Assembly: GCA_932294295.1 (NCBI GenBank)
Contig: OW028576.1
Span: 41,365,247 to 41,429,246, forward strand
DNA from: Alitta virens
Lineage: Eukaryota; Annelida; Polychaeta; Phyllodocida; Nereididae
DNA length: 64,000 nucleotides
Reading direction: 5' to 3'
Both the position numbers and the translations under genes were made by a program. The notes beneath the pieces were generated by a model, which had not been told where the DNA came from, did no database searches, and worked only from the letters and a program-made list of their open reading frames with translations. Shown here piece by piece: positions 32,306 through 46,784 of the stretch (position 1 is the first letter of the stretch; every line of letters starts with the position of its first letter).

Positions 32306-34384
32306 TTCTTCTGAAGAAGTAAAGGCTTATTACTCAGAAACTAATAAAGAGAGGGCTTTGGCACTTCAAGAGTGCACAGACAGTCAGAGCGCGCTTTGAA
32401 CAGCACAAATTTCATGACCAAATTTTGTGACACTTCTGCGTAATTCACAAAAGAAAAAACAAATTTAAGAGCACGGTTTCAGGAAACTGGGCAGAGATAA
32501 TTCCATGGGAATTTTTCTCAAGATACCTTAGACAAATACGCAGTGCAGAAAGGAGTTTGAGCCAAATGGTGAGCCTGCTGACTGAACTATGAATTCTTGA
32601 AAAAAAGTAGTTCGAAATTTTCATGAAATTTTTTTTGAAAACCATAGAAGGAATAATCATATTGACTTGCCATTTCATATATGTATAGTACTACCCTAGT
32701 ACAACTACCACACAAAAAATGAGCCCATTTGGTAAAGTGGTCTAGGTGGTACAGTGGTCCAAAGTTGCGATTTTTGACTGCTTATATCTCGGCTCCATAT
32801 TGAGATACTGGGATGTCAAAGACATATTTAGAATCCTTGAAATGTTGTCTTTTCAGGAATATATAGCAACATGCTCTAGGTCGTTCCGTTTGGAAAAGCG
32901 TCAGACATTGAAAATTTTTTGTCACTTTTTGAAATTCAAAAAATGAAAAAATACCAAAATCACTAGAAGAACTGCTTGGATTCTCACCATTTTTTTTACA
33001 GATATGTCCTATAGGGAGTACTATGTAAATGTAAAAGGGCAAGGGCCTTCATAAAAAAACTTAGGCCCTAGAATTTTTTTTCAGTCCAAATTTCAATAAT
33101 TTTTAACTCCAGTTCTATTCAATCAAATTTCATGCAACTGGTGTCATTATGTAGAGAAAAATTAGGCCTTTACATAGGATACAATGTCTATTCACCAACC
33201 TTAACCAGTTTCGAACCTGGAGCCAAAATTCTCTTTCCCATGTTATCCAATGGGGAGACCTACCTACCTACCTCCCTGAAACCGCTGAGTCAGCAATTTT
33301 TACAATCAATGTTAGCAAATTTATGTTTCTCGCCCCAAAAAAGCAGGAAGAAAGTCTTCAATTTCATTCATATTTTGCACATAGATGTCCTCTGGGGAGT
33401 ACTACATGACTGTAAAAGGGCAATTATCTTCATCAAAAAGCTTATGCCCTAGAATTTTTTTATCACTCATAAAGCCTAAATTGCTTACTCAGACCAAAAT
33501 GTTGATAGATTGAACCAAAGAAATTCACAGGAGTATATATACATGTGCTTCACAAATGTGAATTATTTCAGAATTCTAGGTCACAGGGTCAAGGTCACAG
33601 AGTGTCCTATATATGCAATTTTCAGGCGTTTTGAACCTGGGTCCTATACAAGGTACAGAAACCAAAAAAATATGTTCTTAAACCTTATTTCATTATCTTT
33701 CTATTCCTGTATAGCTTGAGAGGTTAGGGCAATTATTTATGAGGTTTTCAGGTACTTTATTAATTGCTCTATTGGAAATTGAATAAAAAATCTTTAAAAA
33801 GCCAAAACCCACAACTCTTCATTGTATCAGTCCCAAAAAATTTACAAGTGTGTATATACATATGACTGAAAAAAAAAAGAAAAATTTCAGAAATCTTGAT
33901 CAAAGGGTCAAGGTTACAGTGTTTCCTACATATGTAGTTTTCATGCATTTTGAACTCAGGCCCAATGCAGAGTACAGAAAAACCCAATAGATATTTTTTG
34001 AAAGTCAGTGCTGGTGTGTGTTCATCTTATGAATAGTTTAAGACAATAAGGCAAAGATTTCTGAATTTATGAAAACAATTTGTAGTGAGGACACCTATTT
34101 CCTACCCCCATGATACTCAGGAAGTTGGCACCCCTAGTAAGGCCCAATTGCACTCTGAACAGCACAAATTTCATGACCTTATTTTATGACACTTCTGTGC
34201 ATTTCAGGGTATACAAAAAAAACTTTTCTTCACGGTTCCAAGAAACTGGCCAGAGATAATGGCATGAAATTTTTTTTCAACAGACCTTGGAGACTTCTCC
34301 AGTGCAGAAATTAATGGTACTGGACAAGAAAGATAAAAGGAAAGGAAAGTTTATCGTAATTGTCAGGGACAATTGCAAGTCTAG
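32306..34384 (+). mobile_element. Array unit 4
   Basis: Body joined to unit 3 by TTATTATTATTA only, without a 5' module. The last 1.1 kb (about 33240-34384) is nearly identical to 35925-37066 in unit 5. CTAG is at 34381-34384. Confidence 0.72.
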
Positions 34385-34393
34385 TTATTATTA

Positions 34394-37066
34394 TTCTTCT
34401 GAAGAAGTAAAGGCTTATTACTCAGAAACTAATAAAGGCAGGGCTTTGGCACTTCAAGGTCACATAGACAGCCAGAGCGCGCTTTGAAAGGCATAAATTT
34501 CATGACCAAATTTCGTGACGCTTCTGCGTAATTCACAAAAGAAAAAACAAATTTAAGAGCACGGTTTCAGGAAACTGGGCAGAGATAATTCCATGGGAAT
34601 TTTTCTCAAGATACCTTAGACAAATACGCAGTGCAGAAAGGAGTTTGAGCCAAATTGTGAGCCTGCTGACTGAGCCATGAATTTTTGAAAAAAAGTTATT
34701 CTAAATTTTCATGAAATTTTTTTTGAAAACCATAGAAGGAATAATGATATTGACTTGCAATTTCACACTTTTATAGTCCTACCCTAGCACAACTTTCATG
34801 CAAAAAATGAGCTCATTTGGTAAAGTGGTCTAGGTGGTACAGGGGTCCAAAGTTGCATTTTTTGACTGCTTATATCTCGGCTCCAAATTGAGATACAGGA
34901 ATCTCAAAGACATATTTAGAATCCTTGAAATGTTCTCTTTTTAGGAATGTATAGTAATATGCTCTAGGTAGTTCCGTTTGGAAAAGCGTCAGACATTGAA
35001 AATTTTTTGTCACTTTTTGATTTTCTCAAAATTAAAAAGTCTTAAAAACACTAGAAGAACTGCTTGGATTATCACCATTTTTTTTACAGATATGTCCTCT
35101 AAGGAGTACTATGTAAATGTCAAAGGGCAAGGGCTTTGCTTAAAAACCCTAGGCCCTGGAATTTTTTTCATTCCAAATTTCAATAATTTTTAACTCCATT
35201 TCTATTCAACCAAATTTCATGCAACTGGTGTCATTATGTAGAGAAAAATTAGGCCTTTACATAGGATAAAATGTCTATTCACCAACCTTTACCAGTTTCG
35301 AACTTGGAGCCAAAATTCTCTTTCCCATGTTATCCAATGGGAAGACCTACCAACCCTGAAGCGCTGAGTCAGCAATTTTTACAATGAATGTTAGAAAGTT
35401 TATGTGCATCGCCCCAAAAAAGCAGGAAGAAAGTCTTCAATTTCATTTATATTTTGCACATATATGTACTCTGTGTAGTACTACATTACTGTAAAAGGGC
35501 AATTACTTTCATCAAACAGCTTAGGTCCTAGAATTTTTTTATCACTGAATTGCTGACCTACCTACCTCCCAGAACCCTGGACCGCTGAGTCAGCAATTTT
35601 TACAATGAATGTTGGCAGGTTTACGTGTTTTGCCCCAAAAACAGTAGGAAAGACTTTTTCAATTTTCTTCATACTTTTCACGCATATGTCCTCTAGGGAG
35701 TACTATGTAAATGTAGAAGGGCAAGGGCCTTGATTAAACACCTTAGGCCCTGGAATTTTTTTTCAGTCCAAATTTCAATAATTTTTAACTCCAGTTCTAT
35801 TCAACCAAATTTCATCCAACTGGTGTCATTATGCAGAGAAAAATTAGGAGATTACATAGGATACCTTGTCTATTCACCAACCTTAATTAGCTTTGAACCT
35901 TGAGGCAAAATTCTCTTTCCCATGTTATCCAATGGGGAGACCTACCTACCTACCTCCCTGAAACCGCTGAGTCAGCAATTTTTACAATCAATGTTAGCAA
36001 ATTTATGTTTCTCGCCCCAAAAAAGCAGGAAGAAAGTCTTCAATTTCATTCATATTTTGCACATAGATGTCCTCTGGGGAGTACTACATGACTGTAAAAG
36101 GGCAATTATCTTCATCAAAAAGCTTATGCCCTAGAATTTTTTTATCACTCATAAAGCCTAAATTGCTTACTCAGACCAAAATGTTGATAGATTGAACCAA
36201 AGAAATTCACAGGAGTATATATACATGTGCTTCACAAATGTGAATTATTTCAGAATTCTAGGTCACAGGGTCAAGGTCACAGAGTGTCCTATATATGCAA
36301 TTTTCAGGCGTTTTGAACCTGGGTCCTATACAAGGTACAGAAACCAAAAAAATATGTTCTTAAACCTTATTTCATTATCTTTCTATTCCTGTATAGCTTG
36401 AGAGGTTAGGGCAATTATTTATGAGGTTTTCAGGTACTTTATTAATTGCTCTATTGGAAATTGAATAAAAAATCTTTAAAAAGCCAAAACCCACAACTCT
36501 TCATTGTATCAGTTCCAAAAAATTTACAAGTGTGTATATACATATGACTGAAAAAAAAAAGAAAAATTTCAGAAATCTTGATCAAAGGGTCAAGGTTACA
36601 GTGTTTCCTACATATGTAGTTTTCATGCATTTTGAACTCAGGCCCAATGCAGAGTACAGAAAAACCCAATAGATATTTTTTGAAAGTCAGTGCTGGTGTG
36701 TGTTCATCTTATGAATAGTTTAAGACAATAAGGCAAAGATTTCTGAATTTATGAAAACAATTTGTAGTGAGGACACCTATTTCCTACCCCCATGATACTC
36801 AGGAAGTTGGCACCCCTAGTAAGGCCCAATTGCACTCTGAACAGCACAAATTTCATGACCTTATTTTATGACACTTCTGTGCATTTCAGGGTATACAAAA
36901 AAAACTTTTCTTCACGGTTCCAAGAAACTGGCCAGAGATAATGGCATGAAATTTTTTTTCAACAGACCTTGGAGACTTCTCCAGTGCAGAAATTAATGGT
37001 ACTGGACAAGAAAGATAAAAGGAAAGGAAAGTTTATCGTAATTGTCAGGGACAATTGCAAGTCTAG
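34394..37066 (+). mobile_element. Array unit 5 (long form)
   Basis: A 2.67-kb body without an adjacent 5' module. The first part matches the unit nested at 49641 (identical 71-codon stretch at 34978 and 50225); the last part matches unit 4. This looks like a recombinant of two length classes. CTAG is at 37063-37066. Confidence 0.72.
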
Positions 37067-37069
37067 TTA

Positions 37070-39019
37070 TTATAAACTTTCCGAAGGAAAGTTTATCTTA
37101 TTATTGTAAGTCTTATTTTTCATTTTTTTTTTTTTTTTTTTTTTTATTATAAACTTTCCGAAGGAAAGTTTATCTTATTATTGTACGTCTTATTTTTCTT
37201 TTTTTTTTTTCTTTTTTTTATTATTTTTTTTTTTTTTATTATTATTATTATTCTTCTGAAGAAGTAAAGGCTTATTACTCAGAAACTAATAAAGAGAGGG
37301 CTTTGGCACTTCAAGAGTGCACAGACAGCCAGAGCGAGCTTTGAACATCGCAAATTTCATGACCAAATTTTATGACACTTCTGCGTAATTCACAAAAGAA
37401 AAAACAAATTTAAGAGCACGGTTTCAGGAAACTGGGCAGAGATAATTCCATGGGAATTTTTCTCAAGATACCTTAGACAAATACGCAGTGCAGAAAGGAG
37501 TTTGAGCCAAATGCTGAGCCTGCTGACTGAACTATGAATTCTTTAAAAAAAGTAGTTCGAAATTTTCATGAAATTTTTTTTGAAAACCATAGAAGGAATA
37601 ATCATATTGACTTGCCATTTCATACTTTTATAGTCCTACCCTAGTACAACTACCACACAAAAAATGAGCCCATTTGGTAAAGTGGTCTAGGTGGTACAGG
37701 GGTCCAAAGTTGCGATTTTTGACTGCTTATATCTCGGCTCCAAATTGAGATACAGGGATGTCAAAGACATATTTAGAATCCTTGAAATGTTCTCTTTTTA
37801 GATATGTATAGCAATATGTTCTATGTCTTTCCGTTTGGAAAAGCGTCAGAGAGTGAAAATATTTTGTCACTTTTTGAAATTCAAAAAATGAAAAAATACC
37901 AAAAACACTAGAAGAACTGCTTGGATTCTCACCATTTTTTTTACAGATATGTCCTCTAAGGAGTACTATGTAAATGTAAAAGGGCAAGGGCTTTGATCAA
38001 AAGGCTTAGGCCCTAGAATTTTTTTTCAGTACAAATTTCAATAATTTTTAACTTGAGTTCTTTTCAACCAAATTTCATGCAACTGGTGTCATTATGTAGA
38101 GAAAAATCAGGACTTTACAAAGAATACCATGTCTATTCACCAACCTTTACCAGTTTCGAACTTGGAGCCAAAATTCTCTTTCCCATGTTATCCAATGGGA
38201 AGACCTACCAACCCTGAACCGCTGAGTCAGCAATTTTTACAATGAATGTTAGGAAGTTTACGTGCATCACCCCAAAAAAGCAGGAAGAAAGTCTTCAATT
38301 GCATTCATATTTTGCACATATATGTACTCTGGGTAGTGCTACATTACTGTAAAAGGGCAATTACCTTCATCAAACAGCTTAGGTCCTAGAATTTTTTTTA
38401 TCACTCATAAAGCCTGAATTGCTGACCTACCTACCTCCCAGTACCCTGGACCGCTGAGTCAGCAATTTTTACAATGAATGTTAGTAAATTTATGTTTCTC
38501 GCCCCAAAAAAGCAGGAAGAAAGTCTTCAATTTCATTCATATTTTGCACATATATGTCCTCTGGGTAGTACTACATTACTGTAATAGGGCAATTACCTTC
38601 ATCAAACAGCTTAGGTCCTAAATTTTTTTTATCACTCTTAAAGCCTGAATTGCTTACTCAGACCAAATTGTTGTTGATAGATTGAACCAAAAAAAATTCA
38701 CAGGAGTGTATATACATGTGCTTCACAAATGTGAGTTATTTCAGAATTTTGGGTTACAGGGTCAAGGTCACAGAGTGTCCTATATATGCAATTTTCAGGC
38801 GTTTTGAACCTGGGTCCTATACAAGGTACAGCAACCAAAAAAATATTTTCTTAAACCTTTTTTCATTATCTTTCTATTCCTGCATAGCTTAAGAGGTTAG
38901 GGCAACTATTTTCGAGGTTTTCAGGTACTTTATTAATTGCAGAAATTCATGGTACTGGACAAAAAAGATAAAAAGAAAGGAAAGTTTATCGTAATTGTCA
39001 GGGACAATTGCAAGTCTAG
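37070..39019 (+). mobile_element. Array unit 6 with two 5' modules
   Basis: 5' modules at 37070 and 37147, body from 37251 (1769 bases), CTAG at 39016-39019. It is nearly identical to unit 10 (45007-46775), offset 7756 bases. Confidence 0.75.
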
Positions 39020-39031
39020 TTATTATTATTA

Positions 39032-40799
39032 TTCTTCTGAAGAAGTAAAGGCTTATTACTCAGAAACTAATAAAGAGAGGGCTTTGGCACTTCAAGAGTG
39101 CACAGACAGCCAGAGCGCGCTTTGAACAGCACAAATTTCATGACCAAATTTCATGACACTTCTGCGTAATTCACAAAAGAAAAAACAAATTTAAGAGCAC
39201 GGTTTCAGGAAACTGGGCAGAGATAATTCCATGGGAATTTTTCTCAAGATACCTTAGACAAATACGCAGTGCAGAAAGGAGTTTGAGCCAAATGCTGAGC
39301 CTGCTGACTGAACTATGAATTCTTTAAAAAAAGTAGTTCGAAATTTTCATGAAATTTTTTTTGAAAACCATAGAAGGAAAAATCATATTGACTTGCAATT
39401 TCACACTTGTATAGTCCTACCCTAGTACAACTATCATGCAAAAAATGAGCCCATTTGGTAAAGTGGTCTAGGTGGTACAGGGGTCCAAAGTTGCATTTTT
39501 TGACTGCATATATCTCGGCTCCAGATAGAGATACAGGAATCTCAAAGGCATATTTAGAATCCTTGAAATGTTCTCTTTTAAGATATGTATAGCAATATGT
39601 TCAAGGTCTTTCCGTTTGGAAAAGCGTCAGACATTGAAAATTTTTTGTCACTTTTTGAAATTCAAAAAATGAAAAAGTCTAAAAAACACTAGAAGAACTG
39701 CTTGGATTCTCACCATTTATTTTACAGATATGTCCTCTAAGGAGTACTATGTAAATGTAAAAGGGCAAGGGCTTTGATCAAAAGGCTTAGGCCCTAGAAT
39801 TTTTTTTCAGTACAAATTTCAATAATTTTTAACTTGAGTTCTTTTCAACCAAATTTCATGCAACTGGTGTCATTATGTAGAGAAAAATCAGGACTTTACA
39901 AAGAATACCATGTCTATTCACCAACCTTTACCAGTTTCGAACTTGGAGCCAAAATTCTCTTTCCCATGTTATCCAATGGGAAGAACTTTTAACCCTGAAC
40001 CGCTGAGTCAGCAATTTTTACAATGAATGTTAGGAAGTTTACGTGCATCGCCCCAAAAAAGCAGGAAGAAAGTCTTCAATTGCATTCATATTTTGCACAT
40101 ATATGTACTCTGGGTAGTGCTACATTACTGTAAAAGGGCAATTACCTTCATCAAACAGCTTAGGTCCTAGAATTGTTTTATCACTCATAAAGCCTGAATT
40201 GCTGACCTACCTACCTCCCAGTACCCTGGACCGCTGAGTCAGCAATTTTTACAATGAATGTTAGTAAATTTATGTTTCTCGCCCCAAAAAAGCAGGAAGA
40301 AAGTCTTCAATTTCATTCATATTTTGCATATATATGTCCTCTGGGTAGTACTACATTACTGTAATAGGGCAATTGCCTTCATCAAACAGCTTAGGTCCTA
40401 AATTTTTTTTATCACTCTTAAAGCCTGAATTGCTTACTCAGACCAAAATGTTGTTGATAGATTGAACCAAAAAAAATTCACAGGAGTGTATATACATGTG
40501 CTTCACAAATGTGAGTTATTTCAGAATTTTGGGTTACAGGGTCAAGGTCACAGAGTGTCCTATATATGCAATTTTCAGGCGTTTTGAACCTGGGTCCTAT
40601 ACAAGGTACAGCAACCAAAAAAATATTTTCTTAAACCTTTTTTCATTATCTTTCTATTCCTGTATAGCTTGAGAGGTTAGGGCAACTATTTTTGAGGTTT
40701 TTAGGTACTTTATTAATTGCAGAAATTCATGGTACTGGACAAAAAAGATAAAAGGAAAGGAAAGTTTATCGTAATTGTCAGGGACAATTGCAAGTCTAG
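39032..40799 (+). mobile_element. Array unit 7
   Basis: A 1768-base body of the common length class, without its own adjacent 5' module. CTAG is at 40796-40799 after the standard hairpin. Confidence 0.72.
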
Positions 40800-40811
40800 T
40801 TATTATTATTA

Positions 40812-43039
40812 TTCTTCTGAAGAAGTAAAGGCTTATTACTCAGAAACTAATAAAGGCAGGGCTTTGGCACTTCAAGGTCACATAGACAGCCAGAGCGCGC
40901 TTTGAAATGCATAAATTTCATGACCAAATTTCGTGACGCTTGTGCGTAATTCACAAAATAAAAAATAAATTTAAGGGCACGGTTTCAAGAAACTGGGCAG
41001 AGATAATGGCATGAGATTTTTTTTCAAGATACCTTAGACAAATACGCAGTGCAGAAAGGAGTTTGAGCCAAATTGTGAGCCTGCTGACTGAGCCATGAAT
41101 TTTTGAAAAAAAGTTATTCGAAATTTTCATGAAATTTTTTTTTTGAAAACCATAGAAGGAATAATGATATTGACTTGCAATTTCACACTTTTATAGTCCT
41201 ACCCTAGCACAACTTTCATGCAAAAAATGAGCTCATTTGGTAAAGTGGTCTAGGTGGTACAGGGGTCCAAAGTTGCATTTTTTGACTGCTTATATCTCGG
41301 CTCCAAATTGAGATACATGAATCTCAAAGACATATTTAGAATCCTTGAAATGTTCTCTTTTTAGGAATGTATAGTAATATGCTCTAGGTACTTCCGTTTG
41401 GAAAAGCGTCAGACATTGAAAATTTTTTGTCACTTTTTGATTTTCTCAAAATGAAAAAGTCTTAAAAACACTAGAAGAACTGCTTGGATTCTCACCATTT
41501 TTTTTACAGATATGTCCTCTAAGGAGTACTATGTAAATGTCAAAGGGCAAGGGCTTTGCTTAAAAACCCTAGGCCCTGGAATTTTTTTCATTCCAAATTT
41601 CAATAATTTTTAACTCCATTTCTATTCAACCAAATTTCATGCAACTGGTGTCATTATGTAGAGAAAAATTAGGCCTTTACCTAGGATAAAATGTCTATTC
41701 ACCAACCTTTACCAGTTTCGAACTTGGAGCCAAAATTCTCTTTCCCATGTTATCCAATGGGAAGACCTACCAACCCTGAAGCGCTGAGTCAGCAATTTTT
41801 ACAATGAATGTTAGGAAGTTTATGTGCATCACCCCAAAAAAGCAGGAAGAAAGTCTTCAATTTCATTTATATTTTGCACATATATGTACTCTGTGTAGTA
41901 CTACATTACTTTAAAAGGGCAATTACTTTCATCAAACAGCTTAGGTCCTAGAATTTTTTTATCACTGAATTGCTGACCTACCTACCTCCCAGAACCCTGG
42001 ACCGCTGAGTCAGCAATTTTTACAATGAATGTTAGCAGGTTTACGTGTTTTGCCCCAAAAACAGTAGGAAAGACTTTTTCAATTTTCTTCATACTTTTCA
42101 AACATATGTCCTCTAGGGAGTACTATGTAAATGTAGAAGGGCAAGGGCCTTGATTAAACACCTTAGGCCTTGGAATTTTTTTTCAGTCCAAATTTCAATA
42201 ATTTTTAACTCCAGTTCTATTCAACCAAATTTCATCCAACTGGTGTCATTATGCAGAGAAAAATTAGGAGATTACATAGGACACCTTGTCTATTCACCAA
42301 CCTTAATTAGTTTTGAAACTTGAGGCAAAATTCTCTTTCCCATGTTATCCAATGGGGAGACCTACCTACCTACGTCCCTGGACGGCTGAGTCAGCAATTT
42401 TTACAATGAATGTTAGTAAATTTATGTTTCTCGCCCCAAAAAAGCAGGAAAAAAGTCTTCAATTTCATTCATATTTTGCACATATATGTCCTCTGGGTAG
42501 TACTACATTACCGTAATAGGGCAATTACCTTCATCAAACAGCTTAGGTCCTAAAATTTTTTTATCACTCTTAAAGCCTGAATTGCTTACTAAGACCAAAA
42601 TGTTGTTGATAGATTGAACCAAAAAAATTCACAGGAGTGTATATACATGTGCTTTACAAATGTGAGTTATTTCAGAATTTTGGGTTACAGGGTCAAGGTC
42701 ACAGCGTGTCCTATATATGCAATTTTCAGGCGTTTTGAACCTGGGTCCTATGAAGAGTACAGCTTTCTGAAAAACATTTTTTGAAAGGTCATCACCATTA
42801 CAGTTGTCTATTCATTTATGAATAGTCTCAGAGGATAAGACAGTGATTTCTTAGGATTTAGTGCCTTAATAAATTGTTGTCATTGTGAAAAATCATAACG
42901 CTTCAGGAATGATCAGAGCACAAATACTACCGGCTTCTTTGTTAGGTTATTTGTAGTATTTATATGAGAAAGAAAAAGGTTATGAAAGTTAAAGGAAAGG
43001 AAAGTTTATCGTAATTGTCAGGGACAATTGCAAGTCTAG
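40812..43039 (+). mobile_element. Array unit 8 (2.23-kb class)
   Basis: A 2228-base body. Its 3' part (42313-43039) matches 51140-51867 of the nested unit 13, including an otherwise rare segment near 42840-42990. CTAG is at 43036-43039, directly followed by the next 5' module. Confidence 0.72.
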
Positions 43040-44899
43040 TTATAAACTTTCCGAAGGAAAGTTTATCTTATTATTGTAAGTCTTATTTTTTTTTTTTTTT
43101 TTTTTTTTTATTATTCTTTATTATTATTATTATTCTTCTGAAGAAGTAAAGGCTTATTACTCAGAAACTAATAAAGGCAGGGCTTTGGCACTTCAAGGTC
43201 ACATAGACAGCCAGAGCGCGCTTTGAAAGGCATAAATTTCATGACCAAATTTCATGACACTTCTGCGTAATTCACAAAATAAAAAATAAATTTAAGGGCA
43301 CGGTTTCAAGAAACTGGGCAGAGATAATGGCATGAGATTTTTTTTCAAGATACCTTAGACAAATACGCAGTGCAGAAAGGAGTTTGAGCCAAATTGTGAG
43401 CCTGCTGACTGAGCCATGAATTTTTGAAAAAAAGTTATTCAAAATTTTCATGAAATTTTTTTTGAAAACCATAGAAGGAATAATGATATTGACTTGCAAT
43501 TTCACACTTTTATAGTCCTACCCTAGCACAACTTTCATGCAAAAAATGAGCCCATTTGGTAAAGTGGTCTAGGTGGTACAGGGGTCCAAAGTTGCATTTT
43601 TTGACTGCTTATATCTCAGCTCCAAATTGAGATACAGGAATCTCAAAGACATATTTAGAATCCTTGAAATGTTCTCTTTTCAGGAATGTATAGTAATATG
43701 CTCTAGGTAGTTCCGTTTGGAAAAGCGTCAGACATTGAAAATTTTTTGTCACTTTTTGATTTTCTCAAAATGAAAAAGTCTAAAAAACAGTAGAAGAACT
43801 GCTTGGATTCTCACCATTTTTTTTACAGATATGTCCTCTAAGGAGTACTATGTAAATTTTAAAGGGTAAGGGCTTTGCTTAAAAACCCTAGGCCCTGGAA
43901 TTTTTTTCATTCCAAATTTCAATAATTTTTAACTCCATTTCTATTCAACCAAATTTCATGCAACTGGTGTCATTATGTAGAGAAAAATTAGGCCTTTACA
44001 TAGGATACAATGTCTATTCACCAACCTTTACCAGTTTCGAACTTGGAGCCAAAATTCTCTTTCCCATGTTATCCAATGGGGAGACCTAACAACCCTGAAG
44101 CGCTGAGTCAGCAATTTTTACAATGAATGTTAGGAAGTTTACGTGCATCGCCCCAAAAAAGCAGGAAGAAAGTCTTCAATTGCATTCATATTTTGCACAT
44201 ATATGTACTCTGGGTAGTGCTACATTACTGTAAAAGGGCAATTACCTTCATCAAACAGCTTAGGTCCTAGAATTTTTTTATCACTCATAAAGCCTGAATT
44301 GCTGACCTACCTACCTCCCAGTACCCTGGACCGCTGTGTCAGCAATTTTTACAATGAATGTTAGTAAATTTATGTTTCTCGCCCCAAAAAAGCAGGAAGA
44401 AAGTCTCCAATTTCATTCATATTTTGCACATATATGTCCTCTGGGTAGTACTTCATTACTGTAATAGGGCAATTACCTTCATCAAACAGCTTAGGTCCTA
44501 AATTTTTTTTATCACTCTTAAAGCCTGAATTGCTTACTCAGACCAAAATGTTGTTGATAGATTGAACCAAAAAAAATTCACAGGAGTGTATATACATGTG
44601 CTTCACAAATGTGAGTTATTTCAGAATTTTGGGTTACAGGGTCAAGGTCACAGAGTGTCCTATATATGCAATTTTCAGGCGTTTTGAACCTGGGTCCTAT
44701 ACAAGGTACAGCAACCAAAAAAATATTTTCTTAAACCTTTTTTCATTATCTTTCTATTCCTGTATAGCTTAAGAGGTTAGGGCAATTATTTATGAGGTTT
44801 TCAGGTACTTTATGAATTGCAGAAATTCATGGTTCTGGACAAAAAAGATAAAAGGAAAGGAAAGTTTATCGTAATTGTCAGGGACAATTGCAAGTCTAG
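43040..44899 (+). mobile_element. Array unit 9 with its own 5' module
   Basis: 5' module at 43040, body from 43133 (1767 bases), CTAG at 44896-44899. Complete element. Confidence 0.75.
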
Positions 44900-44902
44900 T
44901 TA

Positions 44903-46775
44903 TTATAAACTTTCCGAAGGAAAGTTTATCTTATTATTGTACGTCTTATTTTTCTTTTTTTTTTTTTTTTTTATTATTATTATTTTTTTTTTTATTATTA
45001 TTATTATTCTTCTGAAGAAGTAAAGGCTTATTACTCAGAAACTAATAAAGAGAGGGCTTTGGCACTTCAAGAGTGCACAGACAGCCAGAGCGCGCTTTGA
45101 ACAGCACAAATTTCATGACCAAATTTTATGACACTTCTGCGTAATTCACAAAAGAAAAAACAAATTTAAGAGCACGGTTTCAGGAAACTGGGCAGAGATA
45201 ATTCCATGGGAATTTTTCTCAAGATACCTTAGACAAATACGCAGTGCAGAAAGGAGTTTGAGCCAAATGCTGAGCCTGCTGACTGAACTATGAATTCTTT
45301 AAAAAAAGTAGTTCGAAATTTTCATGAAATTTTTTTTGAAAACCATAGAAGGAATAATCATATTGACTTGCCATTTCATACTTTTATAGTCCTACCCTAG
45401 TACAACTACCACACAAAAAATGAGCCCATTTGGTAAAGTGGTCTAGGTGGTACAGGGGTCCAAAGTTGCGATTTTTGACTGCTTATATCTCGGCTCCAAA
45501 TTGAGATACAGGGATGTCAAAGACATATTTAGAATCCTTGAAATGTTCTCTTTTTAGATATGTATAGCAATATGTTCTATGTCTTTCCGTTTGGAAAAGC
45601 GTCAGAGAGTGAAAATATTTTGTCACTTTTTGAAATTCAAAAAATGAAAAAATACCAAAAACACTAGAAGAACTGCTTGGATTCTCACCATTTGTTTTAC
45701 AGATATGTCCTCTAAGGAGTACTATGTAAATGTAAAAGGGCAAGGGCTTTGATCAAAAGGCTTAGGCCCTAGAATTTTTTATCAGTACAAATTTCAATAA
45801 TTTTTAACTTGAGTTCTTTTCAACCAAATTTCATGCAACTGGTGTCATTATGTAGAGAAAAATCAGGACTTTACAAAGAATACCATGTCTATTCACCAAC
45901 CTTTACCAGTTTCGAACTTGGAGCCAAAATTCTCTTTCCCATGTTATCCAATGGGAAGACCTACCAACCCTGAACCGCTGAGTCAGCAATTTTTACAATG
46001 AATGTTAGGAAGTTTACGTGCATCACCCCAAAAAAGCAGGAAGAAAGTCTTCAATTGCATTCATATTTTGCACATATATGTACTCTGGGTAGTGCTACAT
46101 TACTGTAAAAGGGCAATTACCTTCATCAAACAGCTTAGGTCCTAGAATTTTTTTTATCACTCATAAAGCCTGAATTGCTGACCTACCTACCTCCCAGTAC
46201 CCTGGACCGCTGAGTCAGCAATTTTTACAATGAATGTTAGTAAATTTATGTTTCTCGCCCCAAAAAAGCAGGAAGAAAGTCTTCAATTTCATTCATATTT
46301 TGCACATATATGTCCTCTGGGTAGTACTACATTACTGTAATAGGGCAATTACCTTCATCAAACAGCTTAGGTCCTAAATTTTTTTTATCACTCTTAAAGC
46401 CTGAATTACTTACTCTGACCAAATTGTTGTTGATAGATTGAACCAAAAAAAATTCACAGGAGTGTATATACATGTGCTTCACAAATGTGAGTTATTTCAG
46501 AATTTTGGGTTACAGGGTCAAGGTCACAGAGTGTCCTATATATGCAATTTTCAGGCGTTTTGAACCTGGGTCCTATACAAGGTACAGCAACCAAAAAAAT
46601 ATTTTCTTAAACCTTTTTTCATTATCTTTCTATTCCTGCATAGCTTAAGAGGTTAGGGCAACTATTTTCGAGGTTTTCAGGTACTTTATTAATTGCAGAA
46701 ATTCATGGTACTGGACAAAAAAGATAAAAAGAAAGGAAAGTTTATCGTAATTGTCAGGGACAATTGCAAGTCTAG
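44903..46775 (+). mobile_element. Array unit 10 with its own 5' module
   Basis: 5' module at 44903, body from 45007 (1769 bases), CTAG at 46772-46775. It is a near-exact duplicate of unit 6. Confidence 0.75.
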
Positions 46776-46784
46776 TTATTATTA

